From positions 1 through 64,000 of the forward strand of contig NZ_SCMK01000020.1 of the NCBI RefSeq assembly GCF_005503355.1: a DNA stretch of 64,000 nucleotides, in the 5' to 3' direction. This document shows, one piece after another, positions 25,715 to 34,021 of the stretch. Positions within the stretch are counted from its first letter, which is position 1, and the number at the start of each line of letters is the position of its first letter. The stretch is from Sphingomonas sp. 1F27F7B. GTDB lineage: Bacteria; Pseudomonadota; Alphaproteobacteria; Sphingomonadales; Sphingomonadaceae. Both the position numbers and the translations under genes were made by a program. The notes beneath the pieces are model-generated. The model was not told the DNA's origin. It made no database searches and saw nothing but the letters and a program-made list of their open reading frames with translations.

Positions 25715-27175
25715 ATGCACAAGAAAAGGAAAAAGCATCATTCCCGCGGCCATGTCGGGGTGAACCTGCTCGAACGGGAAGCAAGGATCGACCTCGCCAC
25801 GCGACCTGCCGACGGCCTTGGCGTCGCGTTCCTCGGCGCATCGGAAACGGTGACAGGGTCGCGCTATCTGGTGGACGACGGCGATACGCAGGTCGTGGTC
25901 GATTCCGGCCTGTTCCAGGGTCCGAGGGATTTGCGCCGCCTCAATTGGGCGCCGATCGCGCCCGAGGTTGCCGATGTCGGCCTGTTGCTGCTGACGCACG
26001 CGCATCTTGATCATTCCGGCGCGCTGCCACGCATGGCGCGCCTTGACTGGGACGGGACCGTCCTCAGCACCCGGGCGACCGAAGCTTTGTGCGAGCTTCT
26101 GCTCCCCGACAGCGGGCACCTCCAGGAAAAGGATGCGGAGTTCGCCAATCGCCACGGCTTTTCCAGGCACCAGCCCGCGCTGCCGCTCTACACGCAGGCT
26201 GACGCCCGCCTTGCGCTGCAGCTGTTCCGCACGGTCGAGTTCGGGGCGTGGCACCCGATCGCGGACGGCATCAGGGCGCGCTATCATCGCGCCGGCCACA
26301 TCCTCGGCGCCGCCTCGATCGAGATCGATTGGAAGGGCCGCACGATCCTCTTCTCAGGTGATGTCGGGCGCTATGGCGACGCAGTCATGAAGGATCCCGA
26401 GCCACCTGCCCGTGCCGATTATGTCCTCGTGGAATCCACCTATGGCGATCGCCGCCACGAACAGGTCGATCCGACCAAGACCCTGGGGGACCATGTCGAA
26501 CGGTGCGTCAAGCGTGGCGGGACCGTGGTGATCCCCGCCTTCGCCGTGGGCCGCGTCCAGTCCCTGCTCTACCATTTTTCCCGGCTGCGCGCCGAAGGCC
26601 GTCTGCGCGACATCCCGATCTTCCTCGACAGCCCGCTGGCGATCAACGCGAGCGGGCTGATGTGCGATTTCATGGACGAGCATCGCCTGACACGCGCCGA
26701 GTGTGAAGCGGCGTGCGGGGTCGCGCACTATGTGCGCGAAGTGGAAGAATCCAAAGAACTCACCGCCAACCCCGCCCCTAAGGTCATCATCTCGGCCAGT
26801 GGAATGGCGACGGGCGGCCGCGTGCTCCACCATCTCAAGCGCTTCGCGCCGGATGGGAAGAACCTCATCCTCTTCTCGGGCTTCCAGGCGGCGGGCACCC
26901 GCGGCGCCGCCATGATCGGAGGCGCCCGGACGATCAAGATCCACGGTGAGTATATCCCGGTCGAAGCCGAGGTCGCCAACCTGACGATGCTCTCGGCCCA
27001 TGCCGACAGTGACGAGCTGATGCGCTGGCTCGGGTCTCTGCACGAGGCCCCACGCCATGTCTATGTCACCCATGGCGAGCCGACCGGCGCCCAGGTTCTG
27101 GCAAAGCGCGTCTCGGAGGAGCTGGGCTGGGCATGCAGCGTACCGGCGCTGGGTAGCTGGGGCATGCTCGCATGA
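25715..27175 (+). CDS. Metallo-beta-lactamase / beta-CASP RNA exonuclease
   Basis: 486 residues from ATG 25715. The N-terminal metallo-beta-lactamase fold has HAHLDHSG as the metal-binding HxHxDH motif and HRAGHILGAASIEI, FSGDVGRYGDAV and VESTYGDR further on. The beta-CASP domain and the C-terminal MLSAHADSDELM and YVTHGEP complete the RNA-processing nuclease signature (KH-less RNase J/CPSF73-like). A basic N-terminus (HKKRKKHHSRGH) may bind RNA. The phosphorylase gene overlaps its stop by 4 bp, making it the first gene of a coupled three-gene operon. Confidence 0.9.
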   Translation: MHKKRKKHHSRGHVGVNLLEREARIDLATRPADGLGVAFLGASETVTGSRYLVDDGDTQVVVDSGLFQGPRDLRRLNWAPIAPEVADVGLLLLTHAHLDHSGALPRMARLDWDGTVLSTRATEALCELLLPDSGHLQEKDAEFANRHGFSRHQPALPLYTQADARLALQLFRTVEFGAWHPIADGIRARYHRAGHILGAASIEIDWKGRTILFSGDVGRYGDAVMKDPEPPARADYVLVESTYGDRRHEQVDPTKTLGDHVERCVKRGGTVVIPAFAVGRVQSLLYHFSRLRAEGRLRDIPIFLDSPLAINASGLMCDFMDEHRLTRAECEAACGVAHYVREVEESKELTANPAPKVIISASGMATGGRVLHHLKRFAPDGKNLILFSGFQAAGTRGAAMIGGARTIKIHGEYIPVEAEVANLTMLSAHADSDELMRWLGSLHEAPRHVYVTHGEPTGAQVLAKRVSEELGWACSVPALGSWGMLA

Positions 27176-28710
27176 AGCCCGGGATTATCGAGGACGCCGA
27201 AGCAGAGCCTGTCGCGACGACGCTGCGGGCACACCGCATCGGCCTGTCGGCTGCCGGAAGCGATCAGATCGCGGTCATGCGCCACGACTGTCCGGTCTGC
27301 CGCTCGGAAGGTCTCGCGTCGCGCGCGCAAGTTGCGCTGCGCGCCGGCGGGCGGGAAATCGTCGTCTCGCTGCTGCATAGTTCCGCGGAGGCTCCAGCGC
27401 CAGGCGAGATCGGCCTGTCCGAATCCGCTTGGCAGCGGCTCGGCGTCAGTGACGGCGATCCGGTCGAGATCGCGCACGCCCAGCCTCTCGCCTCGCTCAG
27501 CGACGTGCGTCGGCGCGTCTATGGCAATCGGCTTTCCGATGGGGCTTTTTCAGCGATCATCACCGACATCGCCGAGCGACGCTATAGCGATGTCCATCTC
27601 TCGGCGTTCGTCACGGCCTGCTCAGCGGTCCCGCTCGATACGGACGAAACGATCAGCCTGACCAGGGCGATGGTCGATGTCGGCGAGCGATTGCAGTGGC
27701 CCGGAGAGGTCATCGTCGACAAGCATAGCGTCGGTGGATTGCCGGGCAATCGCACCACGCCGATCATCGTCTCGATCATGGCCGCCGAGGGCCTCATCAT
27801 GCCGAAGACATCGTCGCGGGCGATCACCTCGCCGGCCGGCACGGCGGACACGATGGAGGTGCTGGCCCCTGTCGACCTCGACGTTTCCGCAATCCGCAAA
27901 GTGGTCGAGCGCGAAGGCGGCTGCATCGCCTGGGGCGGCGCCGTTAATCTCAGTCCGGCCGACGATGTGATCATCGGCGTGGAACGGGTGCTCGATATCG
28001 ATGCCGTCGGGCAGATGGTCGCCTCGGTGCTGTCCAAGAAAATCGCGGCCGGTGCGACCCATCTGGTCATCGACATCCCGGTTGGGCCGACGGCGAAGGT
28101 ACGCGGCGCCGATGCCGCCGACACGCTCGAGCGCGCGCTGAGCTCGGTCGCCCAAGCCTTCGGGCTTCGCACGCGCGTGATGCGCGGCCCCGGCGCGGAG
28201 CCGATCGGACGGGGCATCGGCCCGGCGCTCGAGGCGCAGGACATCCTTGGCGTGCTCCAGGGTCAGGTGGGCGTCGAAGATCTCGCACACCGGGCCTGCG
28301 AGCTGGCGGGAGGACTCCTCGAGCTCACCGAGGCGGCATCCGCCGGCAAAGGCTATGCGCGGGCGCTCGAGTGCCTCGAAAGCGGCCGGGCCTGGGCCAA
28401 GTTCCAACGTATCTGCGAAGCGCAGGGCGGCATGCGAGCTCCTCCGGTCGCTCGGTTTCAGCAGGACATGATCGCTCCCCATCGCGGCCGCCTGGTGAGT
28501 ATCGACAACCGCAAGCTTGCGACGGTCGCGAAGCTCGCCGGCGCGCCGATGGCCAAGGCCGCCGGCGTCGCGCTGCAGTGTCGGCTGAACCAGATGGTGG
28601 ATGCCGGGGCTCCCTTGTGCACCATCCATGCCGAGAGTCCGGGCGAGCTCGACTATGCGGCGGCCTATGCGGTGAGCGACGGGCCGATCTTCGGGATTGA
28701 AGCGCTATGA
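27172..28710 (+). CDS. Thymidine/AMP phosphorylase family enzyme (long archaeal-type form)
   Basis: 512 residues. Nucleoside/nucleotide phosphorylase with an extra N-terminal domain of about 90 residues, as in the archaeal AMP phosphorylase type. The core motifs are DKHSVGGLPGNRTTPIIVSI (phosphate binding) and TSPAGTADTMEVLAPVDL. It could phosphorolyse NMPs to ribose-1,5-bisphosphate and base, or thymidine to deoxyribose-1-phosphate; sequence alone does not decide. It overlaps the exonuclease gene and the PRPP synthetase gene by 4 bp each. Confidence 0.88.
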   Translation: MKPGIIEDAEAEPVATTLRAHRIGLSAAGSDQIAVMRHDCPVCRSEGLASRAQVALRAGGREIVVSLLHSSAEAPAPGEIGLSESAWQRLGVSDGDPVEIAHAQPLASLSDVRRRVYGNRLSDGAFSAIITDIAERRYSDVHLSAFVTACSAVPLDTDETISLTRAMVDVGERLQWPGEVIVDKHSVGGLPGNRTTPIIVSIMAAEGLIMPKTSSRAITSPAGTADTMEVLAPVDLDVSAIRKVVEREGGCIAWGGAVNLSPADDVIIGVERVLDIDAVGQMVASVLSKKIAAGATHLVIDIPVGPTAKVRGADAADTLERALSSVAQAFGLRTRVMRGPGAEPIGRGIGPALEAQDILGVLQGQVGVEDLAHRACELAGGLLELTEAASAGKGYARALECLESGRAWAKFQRICEAQGGMRAPPVARFQQDMIAPHRGRLVSIDNRKLATVAKLAGAPMAKAAGVALQCRLNQMVDAGAPLCTIHAESPGELDYAAAYAVSDGPIFGIEAL

Positions 28711-29591
28711 ACCGGCCCGTGCTGTTCGCGCTGCCAGGCAGCGAGGCCTTGGCACAGCCGCTATTCGCCGCGCTCGATGCAGAAGTCGGCACGATCGAGC
28801 ATCGTCAGTTTCCTGACGGGGAAACCTATCTCAGGGTCGTAAACGACGTCAGCGACCGCGAGGTCATCCTGCTGTCCAGTCTCGATCATCCGGACGCCAA
28901 GCTGTTGCCGCTGCTGTTCGCAGCCGACACGGCGCGCGAGCTGGGCGCACGCCGGATCGGGCTCGTCGCCCCCTATCTCGCTTACATGCGTCAGGACATA
29001 CGCTTCCATCCCGGCGAGGCGGTGACGTCGCGAACCTTTGCCGCGATCCTGTCCCGCCATCTCGACTGGCTGGTGACGGTCGATCCGCATCTCCATCGCT
29101 ATCATGCGCTGTCGGAAATCTACCGCATCCCGACCCAGATTGTTCATGCCGCGCCGCTTCTGGCCTCGTGGATCAAGCGCAATGTCGCTCGTCCGCTGAT
29201 CATCGGTCCGGACCTGGAAAGCGAACAGTGGGTCTCGCAGGTGGCGGCCGATGCGGATGCTCCGTTTCTCGTGTGCGAGAAAATCCGGTCTGGCGACCGT
29301 GACGTCACCATCTCGATTCCGAATGCCCCAGCTTTTCTCGATCGCCAGCCAGTGCTGGTCGACGATATCGCCTCGTCCGGCCGGACCCTCGCCGAGGCGG
29401 CGCGCCAGCTGGTCGGCATGGGGTTCGCGCGACCGCATTGCGTGGTCGTGCATCCGCTTTTTGCCGGCGATGCGGCGCACGTTCTGGGTGAGCTTGTCGA
29501 GAGGATCGTCAGCACGAACGCTGTTGCACATACCTCGAATAAAATCGACGTGATGCCGGCGATTGCGGAGGCCGTTCGCCACGGAATTTAA
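28707..29591 (+). CDS. prs: Ribose-phosphate pyrophosphokinase (PRPP synthetase-like)
   Basis: 294 residues, slightly shorter than housekeeping Prs (about 315). The ATP-binding part has FPDGETYLRV and YLAYMRQDIRFHPGE. VDPHLHRYHAL matches the metal-binding signature. The PRPP loop is PVLVDDIASSGRTLAEAA near residue 215. It is most likely a second, specialised copy working with the phosphorylase product. It is coupled to the previous gene (ATGA). A strong hairpin lies 50 bp after the stop. Confidence 0.9.
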   Translation: MNRPVLFALPGSEALAQPLFAALDAEVGTIEHRQFPDGETYLRVVNDVSDREVILLSSLDHPDAKLLPLLFAADTARELGARRIGLVAPYLAYMRQDIRFHPGEAVTSRTFAAILSRHLDWLVTVDPHLHRYHALSEIYRIPTQIVHAAPLLASWIKRNVARPLIIGPDLESEQWVSQVAADADAPFLVCEKIRSGDRDVTISIPNAPAFLDRQPVLVDDIASSGRTLAEAARQLVGMGFARPHCVVVHPLFAGDAAHVLGELVERIVSTNAVAHTSNKIDVMPAIAEAVRHGI

Positions 29592-29641
29592 TCGGTGTAC
29601 TGCGCGTTAGTTCTTTAGTGCTCAATGCACGAAGAAAACGA

Positions 29642-29663
29642 GCGCCCGGCAAGCGCTGGGCGC
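29642..29663 (+). terminator. Possible terminator hairpin after the PRPP synthetase gene
   Basis: A 9-bp stem (GCGCCCGGC with GCTGGGCGC, one G-T pair) and a four-base loop lie 50 bp after the operon stop. No T-run follows, so intrinsic termination is unproven; it may be a transcript-end stabiliser. Confidence 0.45.
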
Positions 29664-29753
29664 ATCCTCATCCATTGACCCTAAGTAAGTCCGAACCAAT
29701 CTTCTGGGAACTCCCTTTTCGGAGAGAGTCGCGGCAGGAAAGGAGGATATGTC

Positions 29754-30014
29754 ATGTCGCACACACGCTCGTTCCTTGATCCCTTCATCGTTGCTCGGCA
29801 CCCACAGCTTGAGCCCGAAGTGAAGCGCGCCATCCTCGCCTCCTGGGCGTCCGATCGCTCGGCCGTCGAGGGCCAACCGGCCCTCCGTCGCCCACCAGGC
29901 GCCAGCAGCCCGGTGCCGGTCGACGATGTGATGGCAGCGCTGCGCTGGCTCGATCGCGCTGAGCGCGGCGCGGGCGACCGGCATATATCGCCCGGTTCAG
30001 AGACCCGGCAATGA
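29754..30014 (+). CDS. Small conserved-looking protein of unknown function
   Basis: 86 residues, ATG 29754 behind a very strong AGGAGG. It reads MSHTRSFLDPFIVARHPQLE, then KRAILASWASDRSAVEG and DDVMAALRWLD. I recall this pattern from small proteins that accompany Hsp20, phosphorylase and PRPP-synthetase genes in alphaproteobacteria. No enzymatic motif is seen. It overlaps the next gene by 4 bp, so both form a coupled pair. Confidence 0.72.
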   Translation: MSHTRSFLDPFIVARHPQLEPEVKRAILASWASDRSAVEGQPALRRPPGASSPVPVDDVMAALRWLDRAERGAGDRHISPGSETRQ

Positions 30015-30382
30015 GCCGCAGCGCGTTGCGGCGCTGGCGTGAACGGGGCAGCCGGACCGTCACGGTCTTGCTGCCCTTTGCCGACATCATGGAGATTGCG
30101 CTCGCGCTGCTGTCGCTCTCTCCGGATGAACTGGCGCGGCTCGATTGGAGCTTCGCCGATCGCAAGCGCCTGCTCGATCATCTCCTGCAGTCGGGCAAGC
30201 AGGCGCAGTCAGTGGACCGGGACAAGCTCGACCAGACATTGCTACGCCTCGCGCTTCCCGCGCGCGACGTGCGACGCCTGAAACGCTTTGCGCAGCGCGA
30301 ACTTCCAAAAACGGCTACGAACGCGGCCGTGATCGAACGGCTGAGCACCGTGATCGAGGCTGCCGAGCCGGAGAGGCTCTAG
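30011..30382 (+). CDS. Hypothetical protein coupled to the previous gene
   Basis: 123 residues, helical and highly charged (WRERGSRTVTVLLPFADIME, then LARLDWSFADRKRLLDHLLQ). No signal peptide, membrane segment or known motif. ATGA overlap with the preceding gene suggests that the two proteins act together. Residues 70-105 are Arg/Lys-rich and could bind nucleic acid, but this is a guess. Confidence 0.6.
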   Translation: MSRSALRRWRERGSRTVTVLLPFADIMEIALALLSLSPDELARLDWSFADRKRLLDHLLQSGKQAQSVDRDKLDQTLLRLALPARDVRRLKRFAQRELPKTATNAAVIERLSTVIEAAEPERL

Positions 30383-30392
30383 CGCGGCTGTT

Positions 30393-30566
30393 CTATGACG
30401 CCACGCCCGCCGCATGCTCCCGGAGCGCCCGCGCGCGTGCGTCATAGGCGCGCGCGAGCTGCGCGTGAACGATGATCGCCTCTGGCATCGCCGCAGTCTC
30501 GGCCGCCGCCCACTCCTGAGCCGCGCGCCTCATGTAATAGTCCAGATCGTCGTCGACACTTCTCAA
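30393..30566 (-). CDS. Small helical protein, start TTG
   Basis: 57 residues from TTG 30566, chosen because AGGAGG lies 8 bases upstream. The sequence DDLDYYMRRAAQEWAAAETA followed by AQLARAYDARARALR is a single long amphipathic helix pair. The strong ribosome-binding site is the main support. It lies downstream of the NDUFS4-like gene on the same strand. Function unknown. Confidence 0.5.
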   Translation of the reverse strand: MRSVDDDLDYYMRRAAQEWAAAETAAMPEAIIVHAQLARAYDARARALREHAAGVAS

Positions 30567-30592
30567 ACCCGTCAACCTCCTAGAAGGCCCGG

Positions 30593-30832
30593 CTACGCGC
30601 CGAGCCGGAATACCAGTCCTGTCGAACGGCAATAGCGCTCGGCCGCATCACGATCGTGAAATCGCAGCTCGACATGGGCAAGAGGATCGCGCCCGCCGCT
30701 CCATCCCGTCAACGGTTCGACAAAGGGGAGACAGCGCGGCTCGAAGCGGACGCCGCCACTGGCCGCGCCGGTCCCGCCCGCGGGAAGCCGGTTCTCCTGC
30801 CGGCTCCAGGGGATCAAATCACGGAGCGCCAT
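30593..30832 (-). CDS. Short protein with NDUFS4-like C-terminus and Hsp20-like N-terminal tag
   Basis: 79 residues, ATG 30832, with AAGGAG upstream. The C-terminal half (PLTGWSGGRDPLAHVELRF, then DRDAAERYCRSTGL) matches the core of the NDUFS4 / ETC complex-I subunit family. The first 12 residues, MALRDLIPWSRQ, instead recall the start of alphaproteobacterial Hsp20 proteins. This could be a deletion fusion or a naturally short family member. It sits next to a complete hsp20 on the same strand. Confidence 0.6.
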   Translation of the reverse strand: MALRDLIPWSRQENRLPAGGTGAASGGVRFEPRCLPFVEPLTGWSGGRDPLAHVELRFHDRDAAERYCRSTGLVFRLGA

Positions 30833-30925
30833 GACGGTTATCTCCTTGTCTGGCTAGAGTTGGAGCATGACCCGCCGGCCACCGCCCCCACGGGGACGGC
30901 GCCGGCGAGCCGATTATGATCGCGA

Positions 30926-31396
30926 TCAGGCCGCCTGGGCGTCCTTGGGTGCCTCGATGCGGTCATTAGCGGCGTTCGCACCGCCGCTGATCTCGATCTT
31001 GCGCGGTTTCATCGCTTCGGGAACGACCCGCTTGAGCTGGATGCTCAGCAAGCCATACTCGAATGTCGCCTCGCCGGCCTCGATGAAGTCGGCAAGCTGG
31101 AATCGCCGCTCGAACGAACGGGTCGCGATGCCGCGATGCAGATAGTCGGCCTCGTCCCCATCCTCGGCGCGTTGGCCGGTGACGGTGAGCTGATTCTGCT
31201 GGGCAACGACCTCGATTTCGTTCGGTCGGAAGCCGGCGACGGCCAGCGTTATGCGATAGCTGTCCTCGCCGTCCCTCACGATGTCGAACGGTGGAAAGCC
31301 ATCATCCTCGCGCTGACCCGCTTCGAGCATGTTGAACAAGCGGTCGAAGCCAACGGTGGAACGCCGATACGGCGCAAAGTCAAACGTGCTTCTCAT
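30926..31396 (-). CDS. hsp20: Hsp20 / alpha-crystallin small heat-shock protein
   Basis: ATP-independent holdase chaperone, 156 residues from ATG 31396 (AGGAGG 8 bases upstream). The alpha-crystallin domain covers about 40-135, with FDIVRDGEDSYRITLAVAGF, LTVTGQR and the F-R-R-F-Q-L step (SFERRFQLADFIE). FEYGLLSIQLKRVVPE is the usual GxLxIxL-type strand. The C-terminal tail contains KPRKIEI, an I-x-I-like anchor. It is preceded by a heat-shock-type promoter. Confidence 0.93.
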   Translation of the reverse strand: MRSTFDFAPYRRSTVGFDRLFNMLEAGQREDDGFPPFDIVRDGEDSYRITLAVAGFRPNEIEVVAQQNQLTVTGQRAEDGDEADYLHRGIATRSFERRFQLADFIEAGEATFEYGLLSIQLKRVVPEAMKPRKIEISGGANAANDRIEAPKDAQAA

Positions 31397-31494
31397 TTCC
31401 AAATCCTCCTAGGGAAGCGATCTGGGCATGAGATGCGCCGGGAAGAGCCGGCGCCCTCCATGTCCACCGGACCCGAACACGGCGCCCGGCAACT

Positions 31495-31524
31495 TTAATA
31501 AGTAAAGCGCCACGCGGTTTCAAG
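31495..31524 (-). promoter_or_regulatory. Probable sigma-32 promoter of hsp20
   Basis: On the minus strand, CTTGAAA (31518-31524) is followed after 15 bp by CTTATTAA (31495-31502). This fits the alphaproteobacterial RpoH consensus as I remember it, CTTGAC-N17-CTTATNT. It lies about 100 bp upstream of the hsp20 ATG, leaving a long leader. Confidence 0.6.
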
Positions 31525-31729
31525 AAGGACTGTCGATAGGCATGGATGGCGCATCCCCTAGCGCACGAGATGCGCCCCTACCAAGTCGGGCTGACAGCGC
31601 CCGTGAACGGGATTTCAATGTCGGTTTCTCAACCGGGCAGTGCCCCAACCAACCGCAAGGCGAGACGCGCGACGATGACGATCACGGACCATATCGCACG
31701 ACAACGCGCCCTGCCCGTCAACTGGGCCG

Positions 31730-32001
31730 CCCCGAAGCAGTCGCTGCGATCACGATCGAATGGGCGCTTGGCAGCGCCGACGACACCGAAACCGTGATGA
31801 GGGCCACTCTCGACACATTGACGCCGGCAGCGCGCGAGACATTCGTGCTGAATAAAGTCAGCGGCCAAAGCTACGCCGAGATTGCGCGCAGCGTGGGCAG
31901 GTTTCCAGTGGGTTGTCCGCCGCAGGATGCTGGCGGCGATCCGGCGCATCGCGCAAGGCCCGCACAGCTTCGAAATATGGCTACGCATGCGTTGCCAGTA
32001 A
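31730..32001 (+). pseudogene. Remnant of an ECF/sigma-70-like factor (region 4 only)
   Basis: A frame carries TLDTLTPAARETFVLNKVSG and SYAEIARSVG, a clear sigma region 4 helix-turn-helix start. The homologous reading then shifts by one frame near 31900 to WVVRRRMLAAIRRIAQGP, ending at TAA 31999-32001. Region 2 cannot be found upstream. The gene is thus truncated and frameshifted. It lies between hsp20 and an XRE regulator in a block with several other broken genes. Confidence 0.6.
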
Positions 32002-32026
32002 AAGGCCGTGCCCGGCCACATTTCGC

Positions 32027-32281
32027 CTAGCTATCGGCTTCCACAGCCAGAATTTCGGGCTGCATCAGCAAAAGATGCGCGCTGATCTTCAATCCCGTGG
32101 CGATGCGCTCGATATTGTCGATCGAAACATTGCGCTCGCCGCGCTCAATCCCGCCGAAATAGGTGCGATCCATCTCGATATCATAGGCGAAGACCTGTTG
32201 GCTGACACCAAGGGCTTTCCGGTATCGGCGGATATTCGCTGCAACGGTAGCACGTAAACATCCAGGATCGGCGCGTTTCAC
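32027..32281 (-). CDS. XRE-family HTH regulator
   Basis: 84 residues. A complete Cro/CI-type helix-turn-helix: NIRRYRKALGVSQQVFAYDI, then DRTYFGGIERGERNVSIDNI and ERIATGLKIS. Single-domain regulators of this kind are common on mobile DNA. Start GTG 32281 has only a poorly spaced ribosome-binding site, so the true start may lie a few codons inside. Targets are unknown. Confidence 0.82.
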   Translation of the reverse strand: MKRADPGCLRATVAANIRRYRKALGVSQQVFAYDIEMDRTYFGGIERGERNVSIDNIERIATGLKISAHLLLMQPEILAVEADS

Positions 32282-32384
32282 CCTTCATGAATCGCCTGCA
32301 AGATGGTTATAAGGCGACGGGTTTTAAGTATCATTTTTCGGACCGCTGCTAAGTTGAAAGATTCGCCGAGTTTGGAAAACGCGC

Positions 32385-32939
32385 ATGAACAGCCATTTGC
32401 CTGTCGGCCGATTGGCCGGGTATCTTGAAGCTCTTTCGCGAGAGAAAATCTGGCTCGCGATCGTCGCCGCCACCGGGGCCCTCGCAGCGCTCGACCACGC
32501 CGTGCCCACCGTCGGGTTCGCGCGCCTCTATATGCCGATCATCTGTGGATCCGCATGGGGCCTTGGCGCGCGCGAGGGCTATTCCGTCGCAGTGTTTGCA
32601 GCGATCCTGGCCGTCATGCCTGGCCTGCAGGTAGGGCCTCCGACAGGCCCGAGCATTTTTGGCCCTATCGCCGAAGGCCAGAGCTTCGCACAGGACATCC
32701 ACGCCCGCCTGAGGACTGTTCTGGCAGGCCCGCCTTATCCGGTGACGTGCAGCATGGGGGCGGTGCTGATCCCTTCCGATGCCCCGCGCAACGCTGACGA
32801 ATTGATGCACCTTGCCGGTCAGGCAACGTATCGCGCCAGGCAGACGGGTAAGAATGCCGTCGAGATCGCCAGGGCCGGCGATCCGCCAGCGCTCAGGCCG
32901 GTGTTGGCCACGGCCTGCCTCCGCAAGGGCAGGACATGA
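32385..32939 (+). pseudogene. Diguanylate cyclase remnant with its catalytic middle deleted (frame intact)
   Basis: 184 codons without a stop. Residues 1-85 are a membrane sensor part with hydrophobic helices (IWLAIVAATGALAALDHAV and on). Residues about 105-165 match the very end of a GGDEF domain: VTCSMGAVLIPSDAP, NADELMHLAGQATYRARQTG. The GG(D/E)EF active site and most of the domain are absent, so cyclase activity is impossible. An in-frame internal deletion is the likely cause. The next gene overlaps its stop by 4 bp. Confidence 0.7.
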
Positions 32940-33355
32940 AAGATCTGGCTTCGCTTCGCCGGCGTGCCATCGCCCACATGCGCGAAGCTATCGCGATGCT
33001 CGACGAGGCGAGAGAGCATCGCGCGGCGAACCATTTGCAGGCGGCGATCGATGCCGCTGAAAGGGTTTCCCCGATGAAGCCGGGTGACACGCTGCCGGAC
33101 GACAGCATCGACACGCCAGAATCCACGTCGCAGCTTGCCGCCGATCCTGCGTTGGTACGCGCGATCGGCGGCGCGCTGGCGATGTTCGCCACGCTGATGG
33201 CGCGCCAGGGCGGCGCTCCGGTCGATGAAGTTGCCCGCCTCCTTGGTATCTACGCGGCCGCGACCAACGAGAGATCGGACGATGAGGGGCTGCTTATCGC
33301 GTGTTGGAGCGCTATCCTCCGCGACGTCGCGGAGGCACAGCGCGGGGAGACTTAG
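32936..33355 (+). CDS. Hypothetical protein coupled to the cyclase remnant
   Basis: 139 residues, ATG overlapping the previous stop (ATGA). The N-terminal 50 residues form an amphipathic helix (RRRAIAHMREAIAMLDEARE). The C-terminal part is helical and moderately hydrophobic (LVRAIGGALAMFATLMARQG). No known motif. It probably belonged to the same signalling operon as the intact cyclase. Confidence 0.55.
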   Translation: MKDLASLRRRAIAHMREAIAMLDEAREHRAANHLQAAIDAAERVSPMKPGDTLPDDSIDTPESTSQLAADPALVRAIGGALAMFATLMARQGGAPVDEVARLLGIYAAATNERSDDEGLLIACWSAILRDVAEAQRGET

Positions 33356-33387
33356 GACGCCAAGGGGGGTGTAGAGGAACCAGTCTG

Positions 33388-33980
33388 ATGGAGAAACCGC
33401 AAGGTCCGGCGCTGGACTATAGTGTTGCTCTGGTTGTCGAGGATGAACCGCTCGTGCGCGTCTTCGCGACCAAAATTCTCAGGATGCGGGATACCGCGTG
33501 TTCGAGGCGTGCGACGCACAAGACGCGCTCACAATTCTTGAAGAGCGCCAAGACATTCGGATCGTCATGACCGATATTGAAATGCCCGGCGACATGGATG
33601 GCCTGGCGCTCGCCAGCACGATCCGGGAGCGCTGGCCCGAAACGGTCGTTCTCGTAAATTCAGGCCGCGTCCGACCTGAACCGGAAGCATTACCCGACCG
33701 TGCGGGCTTTATCGCCAAGCCCTATCGCGCCGCCGAGTTGCTACACCAGCTTGACGTGCTGATGGAGGAGCATGGCGTTCCGATTCTTTCGGATGGCGAT
33801 ATTCTTGAGGCATGGCACGCAGCCGAGCTAGCGCATGCGCAGGCGGATGCACTCGACAAGCCCGTCACGCTGGCGCACGCCATCGCGGCCGAACAAGCAG
33901 CGATCCAGCGCTTTGGCGTCGGATCTCATGCGGCCGCCTATGACGCGCGGTATCCCGATGCGCCGGAGCCGCGCCGATAG
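33388..33980 (+). pseudogene. Response-regulator receiver gene broken by a one-base frameshift
   Basis: The first frame from ATG 33388 gives SVALVVEDEPLVRVFATKIL. Near 33480 the receiver continues in another frame as QDAGYRVFEACDAQDALTIL, MTDIEMPGDMDGLALA and FIAKPYRAAELL, ending at 33980. Adding one C at about 33481 would join both. The phospho-acceptor Asp (TDIEMPG) is in the second part. A true mutation or a sequencing error can explain it. The last 60 residues are an extra helical tail. Confidence 0.72.
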
Positions 33981-33990
33981 GTCAATTGGT

Positions 33991-34021
33991 CTCCCGGCGA
34001 CAAACAGGTTGCCGCCGGGAG
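33991..34021 (+). terminator. Hairpin after the broken response regulator
   Basis: CTCCCGGCG (33991-33999) pairs with CGCCGGGAG (34013-34021), a perfect 9-bp stem with a 13-base loop, 10 bp after the stop. No T-run follows, so terminator function is only likely. Confidence 0.5.

Noticed and set aside
29690..29753. General-stress (EcfG) promoter before 29754
   Set aside because: GGAAC is present, but no CGTT follows at the right distance.
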